From Nymphaea colorata (taxonomy: Eukaryota > Streptophyta > Magnoliopsida > Nymphaeales > Nymphaeaceae), in assembly GCF_008831285.2 (NCBI RefSeq), contig NC_045139.1, forward strand, positions 34,135,706 to 34,199,705: a stretch of 64,000 nt of DNA, written 5' to 3'. Shown here one piece after another: positions 11,901 to 23,489 of this stretch; within the stretch, counting starts at the first letter, position 1; every line of letters starts with the position of its first letter. The notes under the pieces were generated by a model. The model was given only the letters and a program-made list of their open reading frames with translations. It had not been told where the DNA came from and made no database searches. The translations under genes were made by a program, and so were the position numbers.

Positions 11901-14900
11901 TTGTCTGGGGATTTTTTTTACTAAATTATGCAGGATTGAAATAGACTGGTGCAAGGACAGCAGCAAACACATTGTTTTCTCTTTCACTGAATCATTGACC
12001 GGGGCCTTCTGGTCTTTTGATCGGAAAGGCCCTGATGGATTGTCTCTGAGACATCTAAATAAGCAGAGTCAGCATTCACTCTCTCACTCACGTGATATAT
12101 ATAAATATATATATATATATCATCCTCGCTGCACCCGCACGCCACACCTGTGTGACATAAGGTGCAAGAATGACACTAAAAAAGCCCAACAAACTCGGGC
12201 TTTCAAATTGCCAACCAAAATATGTTAAGGTATGGAGGGAAGCAGCAGCGCACTAGGCCAACACCATCCCTGCTATTCTATATCTACCTCATGAAAAAAT
12301 GTTGCTTTAAACTGACACTACAAATCATCCTGTTAGATTCCTAGTAATGGTCATTGCCAAGAAAAACTAAGTTAATTAATTTTTTGGTCTAGTACGGATA
12401 CAATTGTGCTTTCTGAAATATGTAGGCAGGAAAAAGTAGTCATCTTTGGGAAAAGCTAAAATCCAGCAGTGCTTTACAGGAAAATGAAAACAAAAGGACT
12501 AATCATCACAGTTCAGCCATGTTTTTTGTTGAAAAGCACCTACGAAGTTATCAAATAAAAGATGAATTGGTTTATCATTTCCTTAAAGAGAAAAGAAAAG
12601 GAAAATTTCCACATAAAACTTAATAGTAGCAAAACAGATTTACATCCTGCCTTGTACAGCATAGCCACCATATGTGGTTAAAAACTAACATTTAGAAATA
12701 GACAGATGCTTAAATATTTCCATGGAACAATTTTGTTATTCCTTTAACCTGACTGTAGAGATAAGGCTTGAATCATGTGAAAACATACAAAGACAATTAA
12801 CCTTTACAACAAACATAAACAATATGCTTAAACCTGAAAAAAGTTCAAACGGAAAAGTCATGAATAAGGATCCTAAATTTTACAAACACAGAAGTGCTTG
12901 ACATGAACATAATTCAGTATAAAGTATTTCTACTGTCATTCTGAAAAGAATGAATTGATGCAAGTCCCAGAAAAGAAATTTTTGTAGAAAGATTGGCTTA
13001 CTTCTATGGCATCAACAAGGTACCCTGAGAGGAAGGAAACCCAAACAGTCAAAATCGATAGCCAGATGAGAGCTTCAACTGATGAGATCTCTGGAACTTC
13101 ATCATCATCTATTCCTCCTTCACTTGGACTCCCACCCTAAGTTGAATATCATAAAACTTAAAAGGCATATACAAACTACAATAAACATAAGTGATCTAAG
13201 CATTGCATTTTAAATGTGAGCCCGTGGGTTCAGAAAACAATCCAAGTAACATCTTTTGACAAATTTCCAAGGTGACAACCTTACATATATTCTCTGTTTT
13301 TTGAAGAATAACATGTAAAACTTCTTCTTGTCTCTAGGTATAGATGAAAAAGATTCCAAAGGATTTTTTTAAACATCAGCACATGGTTCATGTCATCATT
13401 TTCCGCATGGAGATTTGCAAGTGATAAAACACTTGTCCAAACCATTTCTTAACTTTATTGCAGCAGATTGCAGCCTCAATCAATGATTCCAAAGGAAAAA
13501 CTGAGCTTTTATAACATTTCTCAAATCTATGTAGCGTAAATGTTCCATAAGAAAGTGTGTTTAACACTGAAAAAGGCTAAGTTGAATAAAAACAAATTAT
13601 TTGAGTCCGACCTAGTAAACTAGATTTCCACTTGCTTGGTGATGCTAACCACAAAAAAATCTATAAGATCAATCCGGGAATGCTATAGGCATGTAAATGC
13701 AAGCTTCAATATGGAACTGGTTGGATAATTGTTTTCAAATAAAATCATTGAAAAATAATGAAATTACAAATATCTGCTGAAACCTCAGGCACAGGAAAAA
13801 ATGAAAGTCATTACCTCATCAACAGGAGCATAAAGGTTCTTGTGACTTTTAAGCTGAAAAACAAGATTGCAAGCATATGCCACAAGCATAATGCAGCTAC
13901 TGATCCTTGACAAAGCCATCTCAGACTCTCCGAAGTGCAGCTCAGTATGTGTAGAATGAAGGACTGCTGGAAAAAGTAGACCCATTACTGCCATCAGCAG
14001 CAATCCAGAGTTCACCATAGCAGCTGACTGAAATTCAGGGGCAAATATTATGTTAACAAAATTAAAGAAAAAAAAAGAGAGAACAAGATTCACCAGAAAG
14101 CTCCAAACATTAAGCAATCAACCTTGTTGAAAACCTGGTCCTTCTTGTAATGAACTATCCCACCACAGAAGAAAGCACCACCAAGCACCAGCAACATATT
14201 TGATAAGATAGAACCAAGAAGTGACTGTTGAACGACACGTACCATTCCATGTTTTAATGCATATATAGATATTATCATCTCTGTGGCATTGCCAAATGTG
14301 GCATTCAAAAGGCCACCAACTGCCAGAGTAGATCCACGAACCAAAAGTCAAGTACATGCAAATAAATCATAAATTTACAAGCAAAATGTATCTGACAAAA
14401 CAGTTGACAATTAGTGGAAAAAGGAAAAAATTGTAAGAGTCTCTTTTTCATTTAAATATTAAAAGAGGTTTCAGAAGGTATGGAAATTTACGTAGTCAAA
14501 GTGCTAGAAACTACTTAGGCAATGAATGATGCCTACAACCAAAGTCATACTAGGTAGCAGTATGGTCCCAGAAGAGAAAAAAAGAAGCCACTGAAATATA
14601 AATAAATTATTAACAAACGGGCATTTCTCAAAGGATCAAACTTAATGAACGGAATAATTAAAATTAATATTTATATGAATTATAACTATCAAGTATCAAC
14701 TATACAAATTACAAGTGTTAAATATATATATATACGGTACACATCATACATATGTTAGATGAAATAGCATCACATATACAAAAAGATGTAGTATATGAAC
14801 TATGACAGCGTTGTCTTGACTGTGTGTCCTATGATACAATAGGATACATAGTGCCTTTAACAATAGTGATAACCTAGAAACTAGTTTCAGGCAGTGTTGT

Positions 14901-17900
14901 ACGTATCGTACGATACGGGGTCGTATCGTACGATACGTATCTTATCGTTTGCAAAATACGATACGATACACCCCCTGTATCGCAAATGGGGGTGTATCGT
15001 ACCTGTATCGTACGATACGTGCGATACGGGCCCCCGTATCGTACGATACGGTGCGATACGGCCCGTATCGTACGATACGGGCTGATTTCTAAAAAGGAGA
15101 CTTGAACCCCATTTTTTCGAGTTTTTTTTATAAAAACCCACCCCTTCCTCATTTCTAATCTATAGATTGTACCGTTTTAGAGGGAAATCATTGATTTCCA
15201 TTGTGAAATCATCGATTTCCATTGTGAAATCATCGATTGTCACCGTGAAATCATCTATTAAACCATGGATTTGTGCATGGGTGGCTGATTCCCATTGAGA
15301 GGAAATGGTTTTTTTTTAAACCATGAAGATAATGATGAAAAAGAATGATATTGTTATGAATTTTGATGTCTATGAAGTATGAATGATGAACCGTGAACGT
15401 GTAAGTTTATAGCATTTAGCAAAATAATAAGTCTATCATTATCTAAAAGACTAAACCATGTTTTCTATGAAGAATTTATTATTTTTAATTTTTTCTGATT
15501 TTTTATGAATTTTTTGATTTTTTTTTAAATTTTTTCTGAGTTATTATTATTATTTTTTTAAAATTTACGATACAGTTACGATATGTTACGATACGTTACG
15601 ATACAGCGTATCTTAAAGCCCGACCGATACGCCTTACGATACGCTTTTTACAACATTGGTTTCAGGAGTGCAATGAACCTGTAATGAGCATATCCTATGA
15701 CACAAGCAGCATTGTGCAGTACAGCCCCAGTGAACAGAAAAGAGGGTCAAAGACCATCTTTTCAACTTTTCTTTTGAGAGCCCCCATCACAAACCTTAGA
15801 CAGTCTTAGGAGATTTATGAGAGGAGCTTTTGTGCTCTTGAGGAGAAAACAAGGATTTGTAGCCTGATTTGTGCTTGAAAGATCGACCTCTCAATGGAGA
15901 AAGAGGATTTTCATTTATCGTGCATAGGAGATTGTTTCTACCATGAAAGGCATAAACATTATTTATTTTACCTTAGATTAGTGTTATTCTGAAGAGATAT
16001 GGCTTCAAGCAACCTCATATGGAAATGGTGCACTCATGTGCAAGTTGACGTAAATTGGAAATAACTTGTAATTTTTGTAAAAGTTGGCTATTGCTGAAGC
16101 CTATTGATTTGAAGCAGCATCAAACTGGAATGTAGGAAAATATTGCCCTGTGCACATCTAAGGATCTAACAGAAACTTAAATGACAATACCAACAAACAA
16201 TTGATAGTTTGAAAGCAAAAAAAAAAAAAAAGGAAGTGGAAAAAAGAATGAAGAATGCAAATGATATGCATTGAGAATCGGAAAATTAAAGATGATAGGA
16301 ATTATGAACTTACTTTTGATCCTAGTGCACGATCAGAATTGGCTAGTTTCAGGGTAAAACAGAAAAGGTTAACAGCGGATGAAGGCAGCTGTAGTAGAAA
16401 ATGAAGAGCTGATGCAAGACTAGCAGGTGGCAGGTCTTTTAGGAGAGTACCTTTTGGCAGGCCTAATGTTTCTACTTCTACTAGAAGCTTTTCCGACAGC
16501 AGACTGCTCCCAGTTGTCAACTAAACATTTGAGTTGCTATGACTCCCAAGAACATGGTAGAGAAAGTAAGTAATGTAGTTGAGAGATGATTATATGAGGT
16601 TTACCCTTCCTTTAACACACCAAATCCATTTCCATTTCAAGTTGCACAAATGCAGGCACCTCTACAGTCCTCAAATATAAGATGCACTCTTCTCATCAAT
16701 TAAGAGGCAAATTCATTTATCAAACTATAAAACAAATGGAAACATATGTTGGTGAATTCAAAATATGTTGACGAGAGAATGGTGTAGTATCAAGGTAGAT
16801 TAGATGAATAGACAGATACGAGGATCAGAACAATGATTATTTTTCTTATATATTGTCCTAAAGGTATTAGGCTTTTTTAAATTCGTTGATTTGGATTCAC
16901 GGCACTTGAGTGCGGGTGCAGATGTGGCAAACCGAATGTGCTGTGTCAAAGAAGCACCAGCATCAACACGGGTGTGACACGGGCATGGCAGCCATTTAGA
17001 AGCACCCATGTGACATAGATTTGGATACTCCAAAGACAGTTAATGTTTTTATTTCATGCTTTTGTGATGTTGGAAAAGAAAATAGTCTATACAAATGTTC
17101 TGTAGTTCATAGATAATGTAGCAAATTATAAAGCTGCAAGAAGAATGTGAAAACCAGATTCCATTCCACACAAGGAAATATGGGAAGGACCCCCTAAAGG
17201 ATCATGATCTTTATAAACTAAGTAGGTAGGGTCATAACATCTAAGAAGTTCATTAAGCCTTCCCCTTACTTTCTTATTGGAAGACTAACCAAACTTACTG
17301 AAATCCTTTCCCATCCTTAGTTCAATAGGTGGGCAGATTCAGATTCATGTAAGATCATTTGGGTACTGGTCTAGGACTTGTAGACACTATAAGATGTTTA
17401 AGTCACTCCAAGTGTAGAAATTCTGATTGGCAGTCAAAAGAAGTTACGGATATTATATTCAAAAGTCAGTTTTCAGAATCAGGTGTTATATTACAGAAAA
17501 TTAATATATCCGTCAAAATCCAATAATTGATTGACCATGAAGACAAGCTTGCTATGAGGTACTCCTGTGAAGCCACAGACAAAATAAAAGGGGCAATATA
17601 AAGAGCAACTCAAAGCAAATAAATTGTACACATGCATCAAGTGTATTATAAATCAGAGGTGGACTAGTCAACTTCATCATGCCCTTCAAGAATGGCCTAT
17701 TATCTAAAACTTGCAGTGAGATATTCACCAATAAATAAAACAAAGAGAAGTTTTCAAAGAATTATTGGCTTGCATTAAGACGATTGTCACAAAATTTAAA
17801 ATCCTAAATTAAAATGCAAAAAATGAAGTAATAAAAAATGTGAGAAAATGATAAAAATAGGAGAAAATGTGCTTTTTTTAGTTTTTTCTTTTTTCTTTTT

Positions 17901-20542
17901 CATTTTTTCATTGTGGCATCTTTTTCAAAAGGATGGGTAATTTTGCGGTATTTTTTGCTGACCGATTTCTTATGTATAAAAGGCATTCTTTTAAAAAAAT
18001 GTGTTTTCTGTCAAAATTATTAAGGATTTAAGACATCGGTGTTGGGGCCTGACATGCAAGATCTCATTCCTTTTTGTTTGTGTTTGATAGGATATGTGAT
18101 TGAGAAAAAGGTAATAAACTAATGTAAACTTGTTTTAAAGTTAACACACCAATATATACTGATTTTATAATTAATGATTTTCTACTTGTTGAGGCAACCA
18201 CAGAAAAACATTAACAAGAAAGCATAAGCAGCAAATTGATTTATAAGGTTACAGCACTTCAGTGTACTTACTACTATTACTACTATAATTCAATAGGAAG
18301 AAGTAGAATAGTTCAACTTTGAAGAAGCATAAACAGACAACAAGAAGGAGCCTGTAGACTCTGTACAGTTTCGGGATGTGAATTTGAAGTAGAAAAAATG
18401 AAGAAGAAGATGATGATCATAAATATGGATGATAATTTGGCTTTCGTTTTTGTATTGAATAAGATTATTTGCTAACATTTAGATCTTTAAGTTACAGTAA
18501 AGTAGTCAAACTGATTATTTTAATTTGTTACATTCTTAGGTTTATCATTTATGATTTATGACCAACACATTTTTTCTTGATTTTACATGGGTGAATTTTT
18601 TGCTTAATTTTTAATGATTATTTTGCTTTTTTTTTCAACTTTCCTGATTTTTTGTTATTTTTTAAATTAAAGAAAAATCATTTAAGATTCTTACATTATG
18701 TCAAGTGCCCAACCATTGGTCCAATGGGTACATATTACTTTACACACTTTACAAGATTGAACCATATAGGCACGCACCAACTATCAGAAATGCTTGCGAC
18801 ATTTTGAAAGCATCATGATAATTTCAAAAATATTGCCAAGAAAATACTGTGATGTTACCACAAAAAAACCACTATTTCCCATTTAACCATGTTAGGCATA
18901 AATTTTGCATTTTCTTTCTTTTAATTTTAAAACCTATTTTGAAACGTTATCACCACTTTTGTGAGAAAATTAGCCAAAACCCTCATAACTTCAATTTTTT
19001 TTTCTCTATAACTCATTATGCTGTACATTTTTTCTCTTTTGAGTTTCCAAGCATTTCTAACAAGAAATTTTTTGTTGTTAAATACCGGAAGAAATCTTCA
19101 CTCTTAGATGTCCAGGAATAATATTTATCAAAATGATATACGCACATACTTCAAATGAAAAAATCACACACAGCACTTGGAAAATGAGGAAAGGAAAAAT
19201 AGAAAGACAAGAAAAACTTGCCTCATACAGCAGAAAAGAAAGAAGAAAAATTCTGCCTCAACAGAAGAATAGAAAGAACAAAATAAAACTGAGAGTTTTT
19301 TTGTTCATGTTTAATGCCAAGGATGCATAATGTCTAGAAGAGCCAACATGTATCAGATGATGGCCTAGCCACCTAGGTGCTTCAGTATGGTCAAGTTGCT
19401 AGGAACAACCAGCCTCGGCAGCTAGGTGCACTCTATGTGTAGGGGCCTAAGTGCATATCAAGGCACACCTTTGATAACATACATGGAAATACAAATAGCC
19501 ATTGAGAGTGCACCAGAAGACAAAAGTAGCAGCCATGCAACCATATTGGAAAATACTCAAGTGATAAGACAAAACAAATTCTCATAATAGCTGCATGTAC
19601 ATAGACCAGAGGGTCCTAGATGAGTTGATTACAAGATGATACCTGTAGGTCCAGTGAAGAATGCAAGTTGCCTGCATTCAAGGGAACAAGAACTATCACA
19701 AATGAGGCCACATGACTGCTTGATAAAAAACCAAACTAAATGAGCTCTATGAGATATTAAACTGAATCAAGAAACTGTAGAGGAAATCTGTTATATGTTA
19801 CTGAATAGTTTTTGTATACATTTAAAATTAAATGCTTCTTACTCCGTAGCATAACCCAAACGCTCAGCTAAAGGAATTATCCCCAATAAACTGAAGAAGA
19901 AAACCCAGCCCTGTAGTGTCAAAAGATTAACTTTAGACTAGTTGAATGAAAAAGCGAAACATAGGATGCATTAGAAACCAAAGCATATAAATTTATCAAA
20001 ACTACAGCGGTTCCTATGGATAGTGGTTAGTGGTGACTGGTAAATAAGATCTCAGTAAAGGCCAAAGGTACAATTCTGTCCAAGATTCTTTCATAAAGGG
20101 AAAAGGAGAAATTTACACCAGATTTGAGTTCTTCCTCTAACAAAATCATAGTTGACCTTCAAGAAATGGACAAGTAAGAAAAAATAACAAATAATAACTA
20201 TGATAATGGTGTCACTAGCAACAACACTAATATCAGCTAGTCACACAAAAGAAGAAATAAAAATAAACTAAACTTAATTGCAATTACACACAGAAAAAAT
20301 TTCAGAGGTTAACTTACATTATGCTGGGTTAGATCATGGACTAAGAGAGCTATAGGACCAAAAATCAAGAGCACGTTGAGTTTTGATTGAAATATCACAA
20401 TGCTTATGCTGCCAAGTAATCCATTTTTTGGTTGCTCCATTGCCCTTGAATCTAGATCATGTGCCTTCAGGGAAACTGCTGCAGGACTAACAAGGCTTTC
20501 ATCTTCAAACTCAATGCCTGATCTGTCATCTAATGTACTCAT
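8939..20542 (-). CDS. CAX2/CAX5-like vacuolar cation/proton exchanger
   Basis: Eleven minus-strand exons (20542-20318, 19910-19843, 19671-19643, 14319-14123, 14027-13815, 13136-13002, 11779-11663, 11477-11424, 9965-9849, 9217-9124, 8958-8939) join in frame to 422 codons plus TGA. All introns are GT-AG. The family hallmarks are present: an N-terminal tail followed by [18 protein letters not shown], the first alpha repeat [17 protein letters not shown] (109-125), [17 protein letters not shown], an acidic loop [10 protein letters not shown] between the two halves, the second alpha repeat [20 protein letters not shown] (304-325), and [10 protein letters not shown]-type [18 protein letters not shown]. 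The product should be a polytopic tonoplast antiporter exchanging Ca2+, Mn2+ or other cations for protons. It resembles type IB (CAX2/5/6) exchangers. The C-terminus is short (HVDPALGPSHGS). The final 20-bp coding exon is the least certain part. Confidence 0.93.
11578..11641. repeat. AT/GT microsatellite in a CAX intron
   Basis: A mixed run of AT, CA and GT dinucleotides lies in the intron between the exons at 11663-11779 and 11424-11477. It starts 22 bp from the donor side of the exon at 11663. Confidence 0.9.
14320..19642 (-). other. long intron 3 of the CAX gene (5.3 kb)
   Basis: The intron separates the codon for Val108 (G|TT) between exons 19671-19643 and 14319-14123. Besides the complete hAT-like element at 14892-15658 it is AT-rich. 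It contains a CACGGGTGTGACACGGG-type repeat fragment near 16966 and a low-complexity part at 17800-19000. No nested gene is supported. Confidence 0.85.
14892..15658. mobile_element. hAT-like non-autonomous element in CAX intron 3
   Basis: The 767-bp element is bounded by an 8-bp target-site duplication GTTTCAGG (14884-14891 and 15659-15666). Its termini are CAGTGTTGTA at the left and, read on the opposite strand, CAATGTTGTA at the right: a 10-bp inverted repeat with one mismatch. An 8-bp duplication and CAxTG-type ends fit the hAT superfamily. The interior has two zones of GTATCGTACGATACG-type self-complementary words (about 14900-15083 and 15570-15645) and about three copies of a 22-bp direct repeat at 15184-15256. 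There is no transposase frame, so it would depend on a source elsewhere. Confidence 0.88.
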
Positions 20543-21946
20543 CTACATCATCAAAAAATATAATAAACCATCTCCAAGTATCAGCTAGAAAGAAAGAAGA
20601 AAAAAACAACGAACAACAATAAAAAATTCAACTCAAAACATTCATGTATTGGATGTGCAAACTTGTTAGTGATATGCCTCATATTCACATCAAGAATGAT
20701 TACTCTAAGCTCCGCAAGATCTCATGATGTCAAAAGGAATTTGCTCTCCTTGAAGACAAGTTGCTAATCATGATATAGTTCAAACTTCAAAGGACACATC
20801 TCATGAAGCAACTTACTTCTATATGAGGAATAGATACAACCATTTGCGACTTGTCACGTAGTTGGGCCATCTGCACAGCCAGAATTGCGAGCAGCCCATT
20901 CCAAGCAATACAATATCACTGCAATGGGACACCATTTTTTTAGATCTTGATGAAGATATACAAGAAATACTGCTTGATTTTGGCAAGTGAACGTCTACAA
21001 CATAAATGTTCAAACCAGCAGAAGTTGTAGGAAGATTATGCAGAAAGACTAAAATAAAATAAGGTGTATCTGTTGTCAAGTGTTCTATCTTTTTGAGCTT
21101 TTAAAATCCAGTAACATAACAATATCTATGTATTTCGGCCATCTTGTGAAGAACACACAAAAAGGAACAATTCTTGATGTTGCTTCATAAAAACCATCAG
21201 AAAGCAAGCACAAACGACCATCAACCACTGCAGGCGTTGTGATTTATGAAAGAAAGAAGACGAAGAAATGCATTGCAAATAAAAAGCAAAATTGGAAGGG
21301 AAAAAAGGAACAATCATCAAAGCCATAGTCCACAGTCCATCTTCATTCTGGTTATGTACTCCATGGATGATACCAACGAAGGCAACATAAATTTCAAACT
21401 AAACCTAATATCGGGATCATCAGAAAAGATCATGAAAGTTTCAAAGGCAAACATGTCAATCGACGGGATTAACAGTCATTAACCAACTAAAAGCTAATAA
21501 GATCCAATTAGAACAAAGAAACTTACAATCAAAGATAAAAGGCAACAACCAATAGAACACATAAACAAGCTTAACACCGAAAAGGTGTTTCTCTTCATTT
21601 GAACAAATTTCAGAACAAGAACATAAAATCATCTGAGCTCACAAATGCGCACAACCAATGATGAAGACATTAAAGTTCACTAAAAACCAGAAACATTAGA
21701 TAGTGAGGATATCAATGTTCCTAGCATTCGGCAAAGTACAAAAAAAATCCCAAGGACATACTAGTTCCAATCAATTTTAATGCATCAAGCCCGACAACCA
21801 ACGAAACGCACGCAGATTAAATTTTCCGGAAGCGAAAGTCCTATGGCATACATGGTAATCACAAGAAGGAAGCATCCTCTGAACCGAGCATCTCATCCTC
21901 TGAGGATCGGAAGCCACAACAGCGAACCGTGCGTTTGCTGGCAGAA

Positions 21947-21989
<43 letters not shown>

Positions 21990-22260
21990 GAGAGGTTTTC
22001 CTTTTTTGTTCTTTTGGCCCCTTCCCGACAAGAAGGAAGAAGAGGATTCTCCGGAATTTGAGGACTTTCCATGATTGAAAGAAGATTTTCTTCCTCTCAA
22101 CAGGCAGAGGTAGAGAGGGACAGAGGCGTTTATTTCCGAGGGATGCGGAGGGTAATCGCCCGCGAAATTGACGGGCGGACGGACGTTGATCTTTTTTCAA
22201 TTTCCCGCCGAAACCCTTTTCCATTTCTGTCCTTGTATCTTTCATATTTCATATAACCCC
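20543..22260 (-). promoter_or_regulatory. 5' leader and promoter region of the CAX gene
   Basis: Read on the minus strand, a pyrimidine-rich tract ending CTTTCTTTCTAG (AG at forward 20586-20585) gives a plausible acceptor 42 bp before the start ATG. This implies at least one upstream non-coding exon. The best candidate for that exon is the GC-richer stretch at about 21780-22200, which contains a (CT)19 tract on the minus strand. The bases directly before the start codon read ATGATGTAG, a two-codon upstream ORF that abuts the main ATG. I could not fix the leader-exon donor or the transcription start. Confidence 0.45.
21949..21986. repeat. (AG)19 microsatellite, CT-rich on the gene strand
   Basis: An uninterrupted dinucleotide run lies in the presumed first leader exon of the CAX gene. 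CT/GA tracts are common in plant 5' leaders and core promoters, so this supports the placement of the transcription start region but has no proven role here. Confidence 0.95.
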
Positions 22261-22345
22261 CACATGACTTTCACATTTTCCAATAGCCTGCCGTCTAATT
22301 TTTGTCTGACCTATGCCAATAAATCATGACATGAGTTAGCAAGAG

Positions 22346-22602
22346 ATAGTTGGCAAACCAGTGACTCAAACTCGAAGATAGATAGATGACCGGGTCGTGG
22401 GCTTCATCAATTCGGTTGAGTATTCAAATAACCATAATGTCTATTTACTACAGCAGAATGAGGTGATTTCAAGTGAGTCAGGGGCGAATTGGGCCGAGTT
22501 AAAGGTGAGTCCACTCAAACCTTGACTCATGCCCAGACTTGCAGGCGATCTCCGAGCTGACTCAGCTGATTCCAAAGCCAGCACGGCGAGTTTGCCAACT
22601 AT
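22346..22602. mobile_element. 257-bp miniature inverted-repeat element (ATAGTTGGCAAAC ends)
   Basis: A perfect 13-bp inverted repeat, ATAGTTGGCAAAC, occupies 22346-22358 and 22590-22602. The interior is rich in GACTC/GAGTC words. I see no clear target-site duplication. A related element with an identical left terminus is at 45388. The superfamily is undetermined but hAT-like. Confidence 0.65.
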
Positions 22603-23160
22603 GGAGTAGGAAGGCTTTGAACACTTGAAAAATGTTCTCCAATAACTGGTCTCAGAGTCAGAAATTTTGGGCTGGGATGTGCTAATTCAAGAACTTTTAA
22701 ATCTCTAAGGGCAACAATATATATGAATGAGCAATTAGTTGAGGGTACTAATAAGAAAATAATGAAATTTTATAGGGCTGGTGTGGCCAGCTCACATGTG
22801 GCTTCCTCACTGCCAAGCACAAAGTTGAGCTACATGGGGACAGCTTGATGAAAAATAACATTAGTTATAAAAAAAAACCAAATTCTTTGTTTTTTTTTTT
22901 TTTGGTGAAACTTGCTTGCAAAACCTCTGATCTGAAATATTTTCTTATTATTATTATTTTGTTGGTGCAACAGTTTCTTTTTGTAAAATTCTTCATAGAT
23001 TACCACCTCAAATTCATACTACAACTTAGTACCAACTAAGTTTCTTGTCATGTTACAAACTAGTCCAAATTGGGTTGACTAGGATTGCTATTCTTCTTTC
23101 CCTTTAGATAGCTGTTTACCAGTTAAGGTTCAAAGAGCAAAATGCTATTACAAATGGAAT

Positions 23161-23489
23161 TAAGCCTGGGCATTGGGTCGGCCAGGCCCGACAAGGAGCT
23201 GGGCTCGAGCCAGCCCGACACCCGAAACCCAGGCCTAGGTCTGGCCCGACCATTAAAACTCGAGCCGGCCAGGAGCAGACCCGATTAAGTTAAAATATAT
23301 ATTTAAATATAAATTATGTAAAAATGTAATTACTCGTAATAAAACATTATATATGTATATATAAATATATAAATTAATAAAATAAATATTTAAAAAATAT
23401 CAGGCTCAACCACCCGGCCTGGTGCCCTTTTTTTTGGGCCCGGGCTCGAGTCAGGCTGAGTACGGAGTCCCGCCCTGGTGCCCAGCCTT
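23161..23489. mobile_element. 329-bp hAT-like miniature element with 9-bp target duplication
   Basis: The repeat AAATGGAAT flanks both sides (23152-23160 and 23490-23498). The ends are TAAGCCTGGGCATTGGG and, on the opposite strand, AAGGCTGGGCACCAGGG. The termini are rich in GGCCCG/CGGGCC words around an AT-rich centre, a composition widespread in plant miniature elements. There is no coding capacity. The duplication can be read as 8 bp (AATGGAAT) if the boundary is shifted by one base. Confidence 0.82.

Noticed and set aside
14874-15152. Open frames on both strands full of SYDT/RYRTIR words
   Set aside because: They are translations of the TACGATACG palindromes of the hAT-like element, not a protein.
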